DNA of 64,000 nucleotides from Allobosea sp. TND4EK4 (lineage in GTDB: Bacteria > Pseudomonadota > Alphaproteobacteria > Rhizobiales > Beijerinckiaceae). The notes below the pieces were generated by a model. That model did no database searches, was not told the DNA's origin, and saw only the letters and a list, made by a program, of their open reading frames with translations. A program made the position numbers and the translations under genes. The DNA lies in the NCBI RefSeq assembly GCF_900156025.1, contig NZ_FTMO01000002.1:310001-374000 (forward strand), written 5' to 3'. Below are positions 57,156 through 64,000 of this stretch, one piece after another (positions within the stretch are counted from its first letter, which is position 1; the number at the start of each line of letters is the position of its first letter).

Positions 57156-57524
57156 TCACGCCTCGGCGGAAGCGTCCTCGGCCGGCTGGGCGGCCTTGGC
57201 GGCCTTCTTCTCGGCGCGCTCCTTGGCCTTTTCGCCGGCAACGGCCTTCTGCGGGTTGTTGCGCGCCGGGCGCTTGGTCAGGCCGGCAGCGTCGAGGAAG
57301 CGCAGCACGCGGTCGGTCGGCTGGGCGCCCTTGGCGAGCCAGTCCTTGGCCTTCTCGGCGTCGAGCACGACGCGCTCGGCCGAATCCTTCGGCTTCATCG
57401 GGTCATAGGAGCCGATCTTCTCGATGAAGCGGCCATCGCGCGGCGAGCGGGCGTCGGCGACGACGATGCGGTAGTAGGGGCGCTTCTTGGCGCCGCCGCG
57501 GGTGAGGCGGATCTTGAGGGACAT
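57156..57524 (-). CDS. rpsP: 30S ribosomal protein S16
   Basis: 122 residues. [40 protein letters not shown] is the S16 core; a long Lys/Ala-rich C-terminal extension (from about 85) is common in alphaproteobacteria. A structural protein of the small subunit. It is 49 bases downstream of ffh on the same strand. Confidence 0.98.
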   Translation of the reverse strand: MSLKIRLTRGGAKKRPYYRIVVADARSPRDGRFIEKIGSYDPMKPKDSAERVVLDAEKAKDWLAKGAQPTDRVLRFLDAAGLTKRPARNNPQKAVAGEKAKERAEKKAAKAAQPAEDASAEA

Positions 57525-57573
57525 GGGTCTTCTTCCTTTGGTTGAACGTTGATCTGGGGTTGAACGGTAAAGG

Positions 57574-59148
57574 CTACTTCTTCTTGCCGAACGGGTTGCC
57601 GCCCATGCCGCCGCCGAGGCCCGGCAGCTTCGGCATCATGCCGGCGGGCGGGGTGACGCCCTTGGGCAGGCCCGGGAAACCGCCCGGCGGCAGTTGCGGC
57701 AGGCCGCCGCCGGCGCCGAGCTGCTTCTGCAGTTCGGCGAGCTGCGCCGGGTCCATCTTGGAGGGGTCGGGCATGCCCGGCGGCAATCCACCGCCCATGC
57801 CGCCGCCCAGCCCGAACATGCCGCCGAGCTTGCCCAGCATGCCGCCCTTCTGCTTCTTCATGGCCTTCATCATGTCGGCCATGCCGCGATGCATCTTGAG
57901 CAGCTTGTTGATCGCCTCCGGCGAGGTGCCGGAGCCGGCGGCGATGCGCTTCTTGCGGCTGTTCTTCAAAAGATCGGGGTTCTTGCGCTCGGCCGGCGTC
58001 ATCGAGTTGATGATCGCGACCTGACGGGCGATCATCTTGTCGTCGACCTTGGCCGCGGCGAGCTGGTTCTTCATCTGCGCCATGCCGGGCAGGAGGCCCA
58101 TCACGCCGCCGAGACCGCCCATCTTCTCCATCTGCTGGAGCTGCATGCGCAGGTCGTCGAGGTCGAAATTGCCCTTGGCCAGCCGCTGCGCCAGCGCCTG
58201 CGCCTTGTCGGCATCGACCGTCTGCGCCGCCTTCTCGACGAGGCTGACGATGTCGCCCATGCCGAGGATGCGGTTGGCGATGCGCGAGGGATGGAAATCG
58301 TCGAGCTCGTCGACCTTTTCGCCGGTGCCGACGAGCTTGATCGGCTTGCCGGTGACGGCGCGCATCGAGAGCGCCGCGCCACCGCGCGAATCGCCGTCCA
58401 TGCGGGTCAGCACGATGCCGGTCAGCCCGACGCGGGCATCGAAGGCACGCGCCGTGTTGACCGCGTCCTGGCCGGTCAGCGCGTCGGCGACGAGCAGAAC
58501 CTCATGCGGGCCGGTCGCGGCCTTCACCTGCGCGACCTCTTCCATCAGCATGTCGTCGAGCGTGACGCGGCCGGCGGTGTCGAGCATCACCACGTCGTAG
58601 CCGCCGAGCTTGGCCGCCTCGATCGCGCGCCTGGCGATCTGCACGGCCGATTGGCCGGCGATGATCGGCAGCGTCTGCACGCCGACCTGCGTGCCGAGGA
58701 TGGCGAGTTGCTCCATCGCGGCGGGGCGCCGCGTATCGAGCGACGCCATCAGCACCTTCTTCTTGTTGCGCTCGGTCAGGCGCTTGGCGATCTTCGCCGT
58801 GGAGGTCGTCTTGCCCGAGCCCTGCAGGCCCACCATCAGGATCGGCACCGGCGGCACGGCGTCGAAGCCGATGACCTCGCCCTCCCCGCCCAGCGTGTCG
58901 ATCAGGACGTCGTTGACGATCTTGATGACCTGCTGGCCGGGCGTGACCGACTTCAGCACCTCGGCGCCGACGGCCCGCTCGCGAACCTTGTCGGTGAAGC
59001 TGCGCACGACCTCGAGCGCGACGTCGGCCTCGAGCAGGGCGCGACGCACCTCGCGGAGAGCCGCGTTGACATCCTCCTCGGTCAGCGAACCCCTGCGGGT
59101 CAGCCCCGAGAGGATGCCGGAGAGTCTGTCGCTCAGCGTGCCGAACAT
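57574..59148 (-). CDS. ffh: Signal recognition particle protein Ffh
   Basis: 524 residues from the ATG at 59148. N domain ([37 protein letters not shown]), GTPase G domain with [31 protein letters not shown] and the conserved TRMDGD and GTGEKVDEL motifs, then the Met-rich M domain that binds 4.5S RNA and signal peptides. The C-terminus is a long Gly/Pro/Met-rich tail (from about 450). It targets membrane proteins to FtsY and the translocon. First gene of the block leading to trmD. Confidence 0.98.
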   Translation of the reverse strand: MFGTLSDRLSGILSGLTRRGSLTEEDVNAALREVRRALLEADVALEVVRSFTDKVRERAVGAEVLKSVTPGQQVIKIVNDVLIDTLGGEGEVIGFDAVPPVPILMVGLQGSGKTTSTAKIAKRLTERNKKKVLMASLDTRRPAAMEQLAILGTQVGVQTLPIIAGQSAVQIARRAIEAAKLGGYDVVMLDTAGRVTLDDMLMEEVAQVKAATGPHEVLLVADALTGQDAVNTARAFDARVGLTGIVLTRMDGDSRGGAALSMRAVTGKPIKLVGTGEKVDELDDFHPSRIANRILGMGDIVSLVEKAAQTVDADKAQALAQRLAKGNFDLDDLRMQLQQMEKMGGLGGVMGLLPGMAQMKNQLAAAKVDDKMIARQVAIINSMTPAERKNPDLLKNSRKKRIAAGSGTSPEAINKLLKMHRGMADMMKAMKKQKGGMLGKLGGMFGLGGGMGGGLPPGMPDPSKMDPAQLAELQKQLGAGGGLPQLPPGGFPGLPKGVTPPAGMMPKLPGLGGGMGGNPFGKKK

Positions 59149-59503
59149 GCGGACCTGCCTGCCTTGCTTCAGGAAGCCTTCACCGCCAGAACCCACCCCC
59201 AAACGGTTTCGCGCCCGAGGGCGCAATCGCGCTGTCGGACGTTGACCTCCGGGCTCATGAAGCGGCTTGCGCGGCCCGGTCGGCGGATGTGGTTTCGGCG
59301 ATGTCGGCGAAACGGATGGCGCGTTAAAGCGCGAGACCGCCGCAAAAGTCAAGTTTTGGGCACGCACAATCCCGGCCTACCCGACCTGTTCATGTCCAGC
59401 TCAGCCTGCCTCGTCCAATCCGGCCTTGAGAATGCCCGGATCGGACAGCATGCGCTGCCAAGACCCCCATGCGCTGTCACGACCAATCGCGAGACGAAGA
59501 CCG
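59149..59503. other. Intergenic region between ffh and the CAP lipoprotein gene
   Basis: 355 bases between divergent genes. It must contain both promoters. I see no convincing gene, palindrome or RNA in it. Confidence 0.5.
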
Positions 59504-60085
59504 ATGCATCGCCGCTTTGCCCTGATCCTCCTGGCTTCGACCGCTCTCCTTGCCGGCTGCGCCGGCGAGCCGCGCCGCGAAGGCCGGCTCGATCCGCGCA
59601 TCGTGGAGCGGCTGAACGCCGTCTCGCTCGATCCGGCCCAGGCCGGCCGCATCCTCAACGCCTATCGGGCGAGCCTCGGCCTGAACCCGCTGAAGCCCGA
59701 CCCGCGGCTGATGGCGATGGCGCAGCGCCAGGCCGACGCCATGGCCGCGCAGAACAGCTTGTCGCACGATGCCGATGGCAGCTTCGCCTCCCGCGTGACG
59801 GCGGCCGGGCTCGATTCCGCCCGCACCGCCGAGAACCTCGGCGGCGGCTATTATTCGGCCGAGGAGGCGTTCGAGGGCTGGCGCAAATCGCCGGGCCACG
59901 ACCAGAATCTGCGCTTGAAGGAGGCGACGCGCTACGGCATTGCCCTCTCCAAGGACCCGCGCACGCGCTATCGCACCTGGTGGGTGCTGATCGTTGCGAG
60001 CGAGCCGGAGGTGCGTCGCGAGATGGGCGCCCCCGCCCCGACGCAGACCATGTGGTTCGGCAACAACGCGCGTCCGGTACGCTGA
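59504..60085 (+). CDS. CAP-domain lipoprotein
   Basis: 193 residues from the ATG at 59504; the frame is open upstream without protein character. Lipoprotein signal LILLASTALLAGC with a clean lipobox. One CAP (SCP/PR1) domain: LNAYRASLGLNPLKPDPRLMAMAQRQADAMAAQNSLSHD, TAENLGGGYYSAEEAFEGWRKSPGHDQNLRLKEATRYGIA. The two His and Glu residues of the CAP cavity are kept. Function of bacterial CAP proteins is mostly unknown; the site is the cell envelope. Confidence 0.9.
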   Translation: MHRRFALILLASTALLAGCAGEPRREGRLDPRIVERLNAVSLDPAQAGRILNAYRASLGLNPLKPDPRLMAMAQRQADAMAAQNSLSHDADGSFASRVTAAGLDSARTAENLGGGYYSAEEAFEGWRKSPGHDQNLRLKEATRYGIALSKDPRTRYRTWWVLIVASEPEVRREMGAPAPTQTMWFGNNARPVR

Positions 60086-60115
60086 CCACCGTCCATCTTG
60101 CCACCGTCCATCTTG
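60086..60115. repeat. Perfect 15-bp tandem duplication
   Basis: CCACCGTCCATCTTG occurs twice in direct succession, starting at the stop codon of the CAP gene and running up to a palindromic repeat copy. Confidence 0.85.
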
Positions 60116-60120
60116 GCGCC

Positions 60121-60187
60121 GTCATCCCGGGCGAAGCGAAGCGCAGACCCGGGATCGGCGCGGCTGACGCGGCTTGTCCGGGGTGAC
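60121..60187. repeat. Dispersed palindromic repeat, copy C (short form)
   Basis: Ends GTCATCCCGGGC and CCGGGGTGAC with GACCCGGGATCGGCGCGGCTGACGCGGCTTG inside in part; it lacks the inner CATGCC...GGCATG hairpin of copies A and B. Confidence 0.75.
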
Positions 60188-60267
60188 GGAGCAGGGAGCC
60201 TCCAAGGCCCCCTTTACAAGCGCGCCAATCCGGTGATGGCTCTCCTTGCTGAAGCGGAGCCACCACC

Positions 60268-60894
60268 ATGACCTTCGAAGCCTGGGCCACCTTTGCCGCC
60301 GCGACGGCGGTCCTTCTCGTCATTCCCGGCCCGACCATCCTGCTGGTGGTCTCCTATGCGCTCGGCCAGGGCTGGCGCACCGCGCTGCCGATCGCGATCG
60401 GCGTCGCGCTCGGCGATTTCACGGCGATGACGCTGTCGATGCTTGGCGTCGGAGCCCTGCTCGCCACCTCGGCGGGCGTCTTCACCGCCTTGAAATGGGT
60501 CGGCGCCGCCTATCTGATCTGGCTCGGCATCAAGCTCTTCCGGGCCGGCGGCACGCTCGACGCCAAGCCGCGCGAGGATGCCGCCCCCGCCTGGAAGATG
60601 CTGGGCCACGCCTGGCTGGTGACCGCCCTGAACCCCAAGAGCATCACCTTCTTCGTCGCCTTCCTGCCGCAGTTCCTCGATGCCAAGGCGGATTTCTGGA
60701 CGCAGATGCTGATCTTCGAGACCACTTTCGTCGGCCTCGCCTTCGCCAACGCGCTGGGCTACGCGCTGGTCGCCTCCCGCGCCCGCTCGGTCATCCGCAA
60801 TCCGCGCGCGATCGGCCTGTTCAACAAGGCCGGCGGCACGGCGCTGATCGGGGCCGGCATCGCGACGGTGGCGATCCGCTCCGGCAGCCATTGA
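60268..60894 (+). CDS. LysE/RhtB family translocator
   Basis: 208 residues, six hydrophobic helices. VLLVIPGPTILLVVSYALGQGWRTALPIAIGVALGDF is the family N-terminal signature, and LVTALNPKSITFFVAFLPQF the central motif. It is an inner-membrane exporter of amino acids or related compounds. An SD-like GAAGCGGAGC precedes the ATG. It lies 7 bases upstream of a methyltransferase gene, and the two probably form an operon. It is a second LysE protein, distinct from that at 16809. Confidence 0.92.
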   Translation: MTFEAWATFAAATAVLLVIPGPTILLVVSYALGQGWRTALPIAIGVALGDFTAMTLSMLGVGALLATSAGVFTALKWVGAAYLIWLGIKLFRAGGTLDAKPREDAAPAWKMLGHAWLVTALNPKSITFFVAFLPQFLDAKADFWTQMLIFETTFVGLAFANALGYALVASRARSVIRNPRAIGLFNKAGGTALIGAGIATVAIRSGSH

Positions 60895-60901
60895 TCGATC
60901 G

Positions 60902-61507
60902 ATGACGCACGACAAGGACGCCCAAACGCTCGATTTCTATGCGGCGGAAGCGCAGGCCTATGCCGGGCGCCCGCGCGAGGCCGAGCATCGCCGCATCGAC
61001 CGCTTCGCCGGGAGGCTGCCGGCCGGCGCCCGCATCCTCGAACTGGGCTGCGGCGGCGGGCAGGACAGCGCCGAGATGCTGGCGCGCGGCTTCGATGTCG
61101 TCCCTACCGATGGCTCGCCGGAGCTGGCGGCGCAGGCGGAAAAGCGCCTCGGACGGCCCGTTCGCGTGCTGCTGTTCGAGGATCTGGCGGAGACCGCCGC
61201 CTATGACGGGGTCTGGGCCCATGCCTGCCTGCTGCATGCGCCGCGCCCGGCCCTGCCCGGGATCATCGACCGGATTCATACCGCACTGAAGCCAGGCGGC
61301 GTCTTCTATGCCAGCTTCAAGGCCGGGGAGGCCGAAGGGCGCGACGGCTTCGGCCGCTACTTCAATTACCTCTCCAGGGACGAACTCGCCGCAGCCTACG
61401 CCCCGCCCTCGCGCTGGGCCTCGCTGGCGATCGACGAGGATACCGGCGGCGGCTATGACGGCATGCCGACGCGCTGGCTCCATGCCCTGGCGGTCAAGCA
61501 GGCGTGA
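60902..61507 (+). CDS. Class I SAM-dependent methyltransferase
   Basis: 201 residues. Motif I is ARILELGCGGGQDSAEML; acidic residue and motif II regions are VVPTDGSPELAAQAEKRL and YDGVWAHACLLHAPRP, and LKPGGVFYASFKAGEAEGRD follows. The N-terminal TLDFYAAEAQAYAGRPREAEHR is typical of the small UbiE/Tehb-like methyltransferases. The substrate is unknown. It overlaps nothing but follows the LysE gene by 7 bases. Confidence 0.88.
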   Translation: MTHDKDAQTLDFYAAEAQAYAGRPREAEHRRIDRFAGRLPAGARILELGCGGGQDSAEMLARGFDVVPTDGSPELAAQAEKRLGRPVRVLLFEDLAETAAYDGVWAHACLLHAPRPALPGIIDRIHTALKPGGVFYASFKAGEAEGRDGFGRYFNYLSRDELAAAYAPPSRWASLAIDEDTGGGYDGMPTRWLHALAVKQA

Positions 61508-61556
61508 TCCCCGGCAGGCTTGACCCCGGATCGCGACAACCTACCTCTTCCGGGCC

Positions 61557-62615
61557 ATGAACCGCCGCAAGCTCCTCTCCGTCCTTGGTCCCGCCGCCTT
61601 GTTCGCCTCGGCGGGGACTGCCTGGGCGGCGGTCTCACGCTCGCGCAACCCCTATTATCAGGGGCCGGTCAGCGATCATTTCGACGGGCTCGCCTTCAGC
61701 GACGGACGCACGGCCAGCAAAGGCCTGCTCGACGTGCTGCGCTGGCAGACCGGAAAGCGGGAACGCGAGGCCTTCCCTGTCAGCTATCCGGCCCCGCCGC
61801 AGGACAAACCGCCCGCCAGCGTCGAGGGTGTGCGCATCGTCCATCTCGGCCACGCCTCCTTCCTCTACCAGATGGCGGGCCTGAATCTGCTGGTCGATCC
61901 GGTCCTGTCGGAGCGGGCGAGCCCCTTCACCTTCATCGGCCCGAGGCGCGTGAACCCGCCGGGCGTCGCCTTCGATGACCTCCCGGTGATCGACGCCGTG
62001 CTGGTCACGCACAACCATTACGACCATCTCGACATCGAGACGCTGGCCCGCATCCACCGCCGCGACCGGCCGCGGATGATCATGCCGCTGGGCAATGACA
62101 CCATCGTCAAGGCGCGCATCCCGGATGCCCGGACGGAGGCGCATGACTGGTCGGACAAGCTTGCTCTCTCCGACGCGCTGACGATCACGCTGACGCCGAC
62201 CTATCATTGGTCGGCGCGCGGGGCCTTCGACCGGCGCATGGCGCTGTGGTGCTCCTTCATCCTCGAAGCCGGGGGCATCAAGATCTTTCATGTCGGCGAT
62301 ACCGGCTTTCACGACGGCTCGCTCTACGAACGGCTCGGCCGCGAGCACGGCCCCTTCAATCTCGCCGTGCTGCCGATCGGCGCCTATGAGCCGCGCTGGT
62401 TCATGGCCGAAAACCACATGAACCCGGAGGAAGCCGTGAAGGTCATGCTGGCGCTGCGCGCCGAGCAGGCGCTCGGGCACCATTGGGGCACCTTCCAGCT
62501 TACCGACGAGGGCATCGAGCGCCCGCCCGAGGCGCTGAAGACCGCGCTCGCCGCCGCAGGCCTGGCCGAGGAGCGCTTTAGGCCGATGCGGCCGGGATTG
62601 AGCTGGACGGCGTAA
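61557..62615 (+). CDS. MBL-fold metallohydrolase, NAPE-PLD-like, exported
   Basis: 352 residues. Signal-like N-terminus (RRKLLSVLGPAALFASAGTAWA), then a metallo-beta-lactamase fold: VRIVHLGHASFLYQMAGLNLLVDPVLSERASPF, metal motif THNHYDHLD, FHVGDTGFHDGSLY, and ENHMNPEEAVKVM with GHHWGTFQLTDEG. This is the subgroup of UlaG/NAPE-PLD-type enzymes. In mammals NAPE-PLD is a phospholipase D; bacterial substrates are unknown. Periplasmic location is inferred from the signal. Confidence 0.9.
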   Translation: MNRRKLLSVLGPAALFASAGTAWAAVSRSRNPYYQGPVSDHFDGLAFSDGRTASKGLLDVLRWQTGKREREAFPVSYPAPPQDKPPASVEGVRIVHLGHASFLYQMAGLNLLVDPVLSERASPFTFIGPRRVNPPGVAFDDLPVIDAVLVTHNHYDHLDIETLARIHRRDRPRMIMPLGNDTIVKARIPDARTEAHDWSDKLALSDALTITLTPTYHWSARGAFDRRMALWCSFILEAGGIKIFHVGDTGFHDGSLYERLGREHGPFNLAVLPIGAYEPRWFMAENHMNPEEAVKVMLALRAEQALGHHWGTFQLTDEGIERPPEALKTALAAAGLAEERFRPMRPGLSWTA

Positions 62616-62651
62616 CCGCAACCATCATTGAGTTCAGAAGGAACCACTACG

Positions 62652-62744
62652 TCATCGCGGACATGCGGCCAAGCCGCGCCGATCCGGGGTCCATCGTAGA
62701 ACGAGAGCGCCCTTCGATGGATCCCGGGTCAAGCCGGGATGACG
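62652..62744. repeat. Dispersed palindromic repeat, copy D (inverted orientation)
   Basis: Starts GTCATCGCGGAC and ends CCGGGATGAC; the reverse complement aligns with copy A (GTCATCCCGGCTTGACCCGGGATCC..., in part). The inner loop differs and has its own TCCATCG...CGATGGA arms. Confidence 0.7.
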
Positions 62745-62797
62745 GCGTGTTTTCGAGAAAAACCCGCGGACTCTAGCGCCTTTGCGCTCGTGAGCGC

Positions 62798-63679
62798 CTA
62801 TTTCGGCTGCACGTAGACGTTGATCTCGAGGTTCGGATCGCCCGCATCGTTGAGGTCGCTGACATACTCCTCGAGGAAGGCGTCCTTCACCGTGATACTC
62901 TTGGCTTCGAGATAGGCGGTGATCGTCTCATAGGTCGAGTCGATGTCGTCATAGGGCGCCTGGTGCAGGAAGCGCAGCGCCGCGCCGGCCGGCGACGTGC
63001 CCATCTTGAAATCCGGGCCCAGCGCCGGCGCCTGCCCGCCGGGCGCGATCGCCACAGGCAGCATCGCCTCGAAGCGGAAGCCATCATCGGTCGTCTCGAC
63101 GAAGAGCGAGAGCGGCCGGCCCGTCACCGCAAGGCCGGTCCGCTGCGCCTCGGCGCGAAGGGCACCCACCGCCTCGGAAAGCTGCTGGAAACCCTGGTCC
63201 CAGGTGGCCTGCCCGGCCCGCATCAACACGGGCTTCGGCGCGAGCGTCACCGACGCGACATCGGAGGTGTCTGCGGCTTTGGCCGCGAGCGTGGCGTTCG
63301 GGTCCGGCAAGCCGGTCTGCTGCTGCGTGGGCGCGGCGGGTCCCGGCTGTCCCGGCACCGGCAGGGTCGGCGGAGGCTGCACCGGCTGCGGCTCGAGCGG
63401 ACCGGGAGGCGCCGGAGGCGGCTGCATGGGCTGCGGCGTCACGTTTGGCGCGGGCGGGGCCGGCTGGACCGGTTGCGGGCCGGGCTGGGGGTCCGGCACG
63501 GCGGCGGGCGGCGCCTGGTTCGGCGCGGACTGAGCCTGCGCCGGAGCGACGCCGGCAGGCGGCGCAAGCGGGCTCGCCTGCACGGCGGAGGGCGAGGCGA
63601 CGGTGCTCTGCGCCGCTGCGGCGGCCGCGAGCCCGGCGACGCCGACTCCAGCCAGGAAACACATCCGGAAATACCGCAT
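62798..63679 (-). CDS. Proline-rich exported protein with GyrI-like C-terminal domain
   Basis: About 293 residues from the ATG at 63679 (ATG 63727 is possible). Signal peptide (FLAGVGVAGLAAAAAAQS), a low-complexity Pro/Gln/Ala linker of about 100 residues made of repeated QPVQPPP-like units, then a globular domain (APKPVLMRAGQATWDQGFQQLSEAVGALRAEAQRTG) that looks like an AraC effector-binding/GyrI-like fold. The C-terminus ends with strand-rich NLEINVYVQPK. It is likely to be periplasmic and span some distance from the membrane; the ligand is unknown. Confidence 0.78.
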   Translation of the reverse strand: MRYFRMCFLAGVGVAGLAAAAAAQSTVASPSAVQASPLAPPAGVAPAQAQSAPNQAPPAAVPDPQPGPQPVQPAPPAPNVTPQPMQPPPAPPGPLEPQPVQPPPTLPVPGQPGPAAPTQQQTGLPDPNATLAAKAADTSDVASVTLAPKPVLMRAGQATWDQGFQQLSEAVGALRAEAQRTGLAVTGRPLSLFVETTDDGFRFEAMLPVAIAPGGQAPALGPDFKMGTSPAGAALRFLHQAPYDDIDSTYETITAYLEAKSITVKDAFLEEYVSDLNDAGDPNLEINVYVQPK

Positions 63680-63819
63680 CGTCACGGCCCTGATCTTCAA
63701 GCGATTCGCCCCCTTGCGGCGCAACATAGAATGTCCACCTAGCGCGACAAGCGGGCATGAGGGTGGCTTTTTCACGTCGCCTCCGTCATAGACCGCGCAT
63801 CTGTGGGGTATGTGACGAC

Positions 63820-64000
63820 ATGAACGCCCTGGCACATCGCCGGTTCCTGAAGATGAACGGGCTCGGCAACCAGATCACCGTGCTCGACCTGCGCGGCAGC
63901 AAGCATGTCGTCACGGCCGGGGAGGCCCGCGCCATTGCGGCCGAGCCCCGCGCCCGCTTCGACCAGCTGATGGTGCTGCACGACCCCAGGCTCGCCGGCA
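63820..64000 (+). CDS. dapF: Diaminopimelate epimerase (3' truncated by window edge)
   Basis: The first 60 codons are present: [18 protein letters not shown] is the DapF N-terminal motif (usually KMxGxGNDF), followed by [23 protein letters not shown]. DapF converts LL- to meso-diaminopimelate for lysine and peptidoglycan synthesis. Position near ffh is normal for this order. Divergent from the proline-rich protein gene. Confidence 0.92.
   Translation, partial: MNALAHRRFLKMNGLGNQITVLDLRGSKHVVTAGEARAIAAEPRARFDQLMVLHDPRLAG

Overview
The window is high-GC, densely coded DNA from an alphaproteobacterium of the order Hyphomicrobiales (Rhizobiales). The gene content and protein style look most like Bosea or a close relative, but that assignment is inference. 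Supporting signs are a FixL-FixJ-receiver-FixK oxygen cascade in the Bradyrhizobium order, an ECF11-type sigma/ChrR-like pair, a trxB-LysR (LsrB-like) pair, an ffh-rpsP-rimM-trmD block with dapF nearby, and alphaproteobacterial DnaG and RpoD. It is mostly core chromosome; I see no prophage, insertion sequence, integron or CRISPR array.

Region by region. 1-4.2 kb: end of a membrane protein, a DUF2147 protein, then an ECF sigma factor, a cupin anti-sigma, a DUF1295 membrane protein and a CFA-type methyltransferase in one tightly overlapped operon, with a convergent DUF2177 gene. The sigma operon and the DUF2177 gene share a promoter of the same architecture (TGAwCC, 18 nt, TATCT), which suggests a small lipid-modification/photo-oxidative stress regulon. 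4.3-8.6 kb: a lipoprotein hydrolase and the fixLJ-receiver-fixK cluster. 9-10.2 kb: a zinc alcohol dehydrogenase preceded by a FixK2-type box, and a CAT-anticodon tRNA. 10.2-18.8 kb: chemoreceptor, thioesterase, MFS and LysE transporters, a PfpI-type protein, and an ArsR-SRPBCC pair with a palindromic operator.

18.9-36 kb: housekeeping genes rpoD, dnaG, carA, carB and greA, interspersed with a vapBC toxin-antitoxin pair carrying one frameshift in each gene, a TyrA-family dehydrogenase preceded by what looks like a leaderless Tyr-codon attenuator, a truncated haemoglobin, methyltransferases and an EAL phosphodiesterase. 36-46.8 kb: Lrp regulator, ELM1-family protein, trxB and LysR regulator, a candidate small RNA locus bounded by its own terminator, FMN reductase, ogt, msrP, leuB, a DsrE protein and a peptide-type ABC binding protein with RidA. 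46.9-64 kb: lytic transglycosylase, SemiSWEET, PQQ-type sugar dehydrogenase, Bug/TctC protein, transglutaminase, aspartate aminotransferase, the ffh-rpsP-rimM-HAD-trmD block, a CAP lipoprotein, LysE, an MBL-fold protein, a proline-rich secreted protein and the start of dapF.

A family of imperfect palindromic repeats (GTCATCCCGG...CCGGGATGAC type) sits in at least seven intergenic gaps between 41.7 and 62.8 kb. The most noteworthy candidates are the tyrosine leader/attenuator at 25.67-25.80 kb, the paired ECF promoters, the FixK box before the alcohol dehydrogenase, and the orphan terminator at 40.3 kb. All function calls come from reading motifs by eye; no database search was possible.
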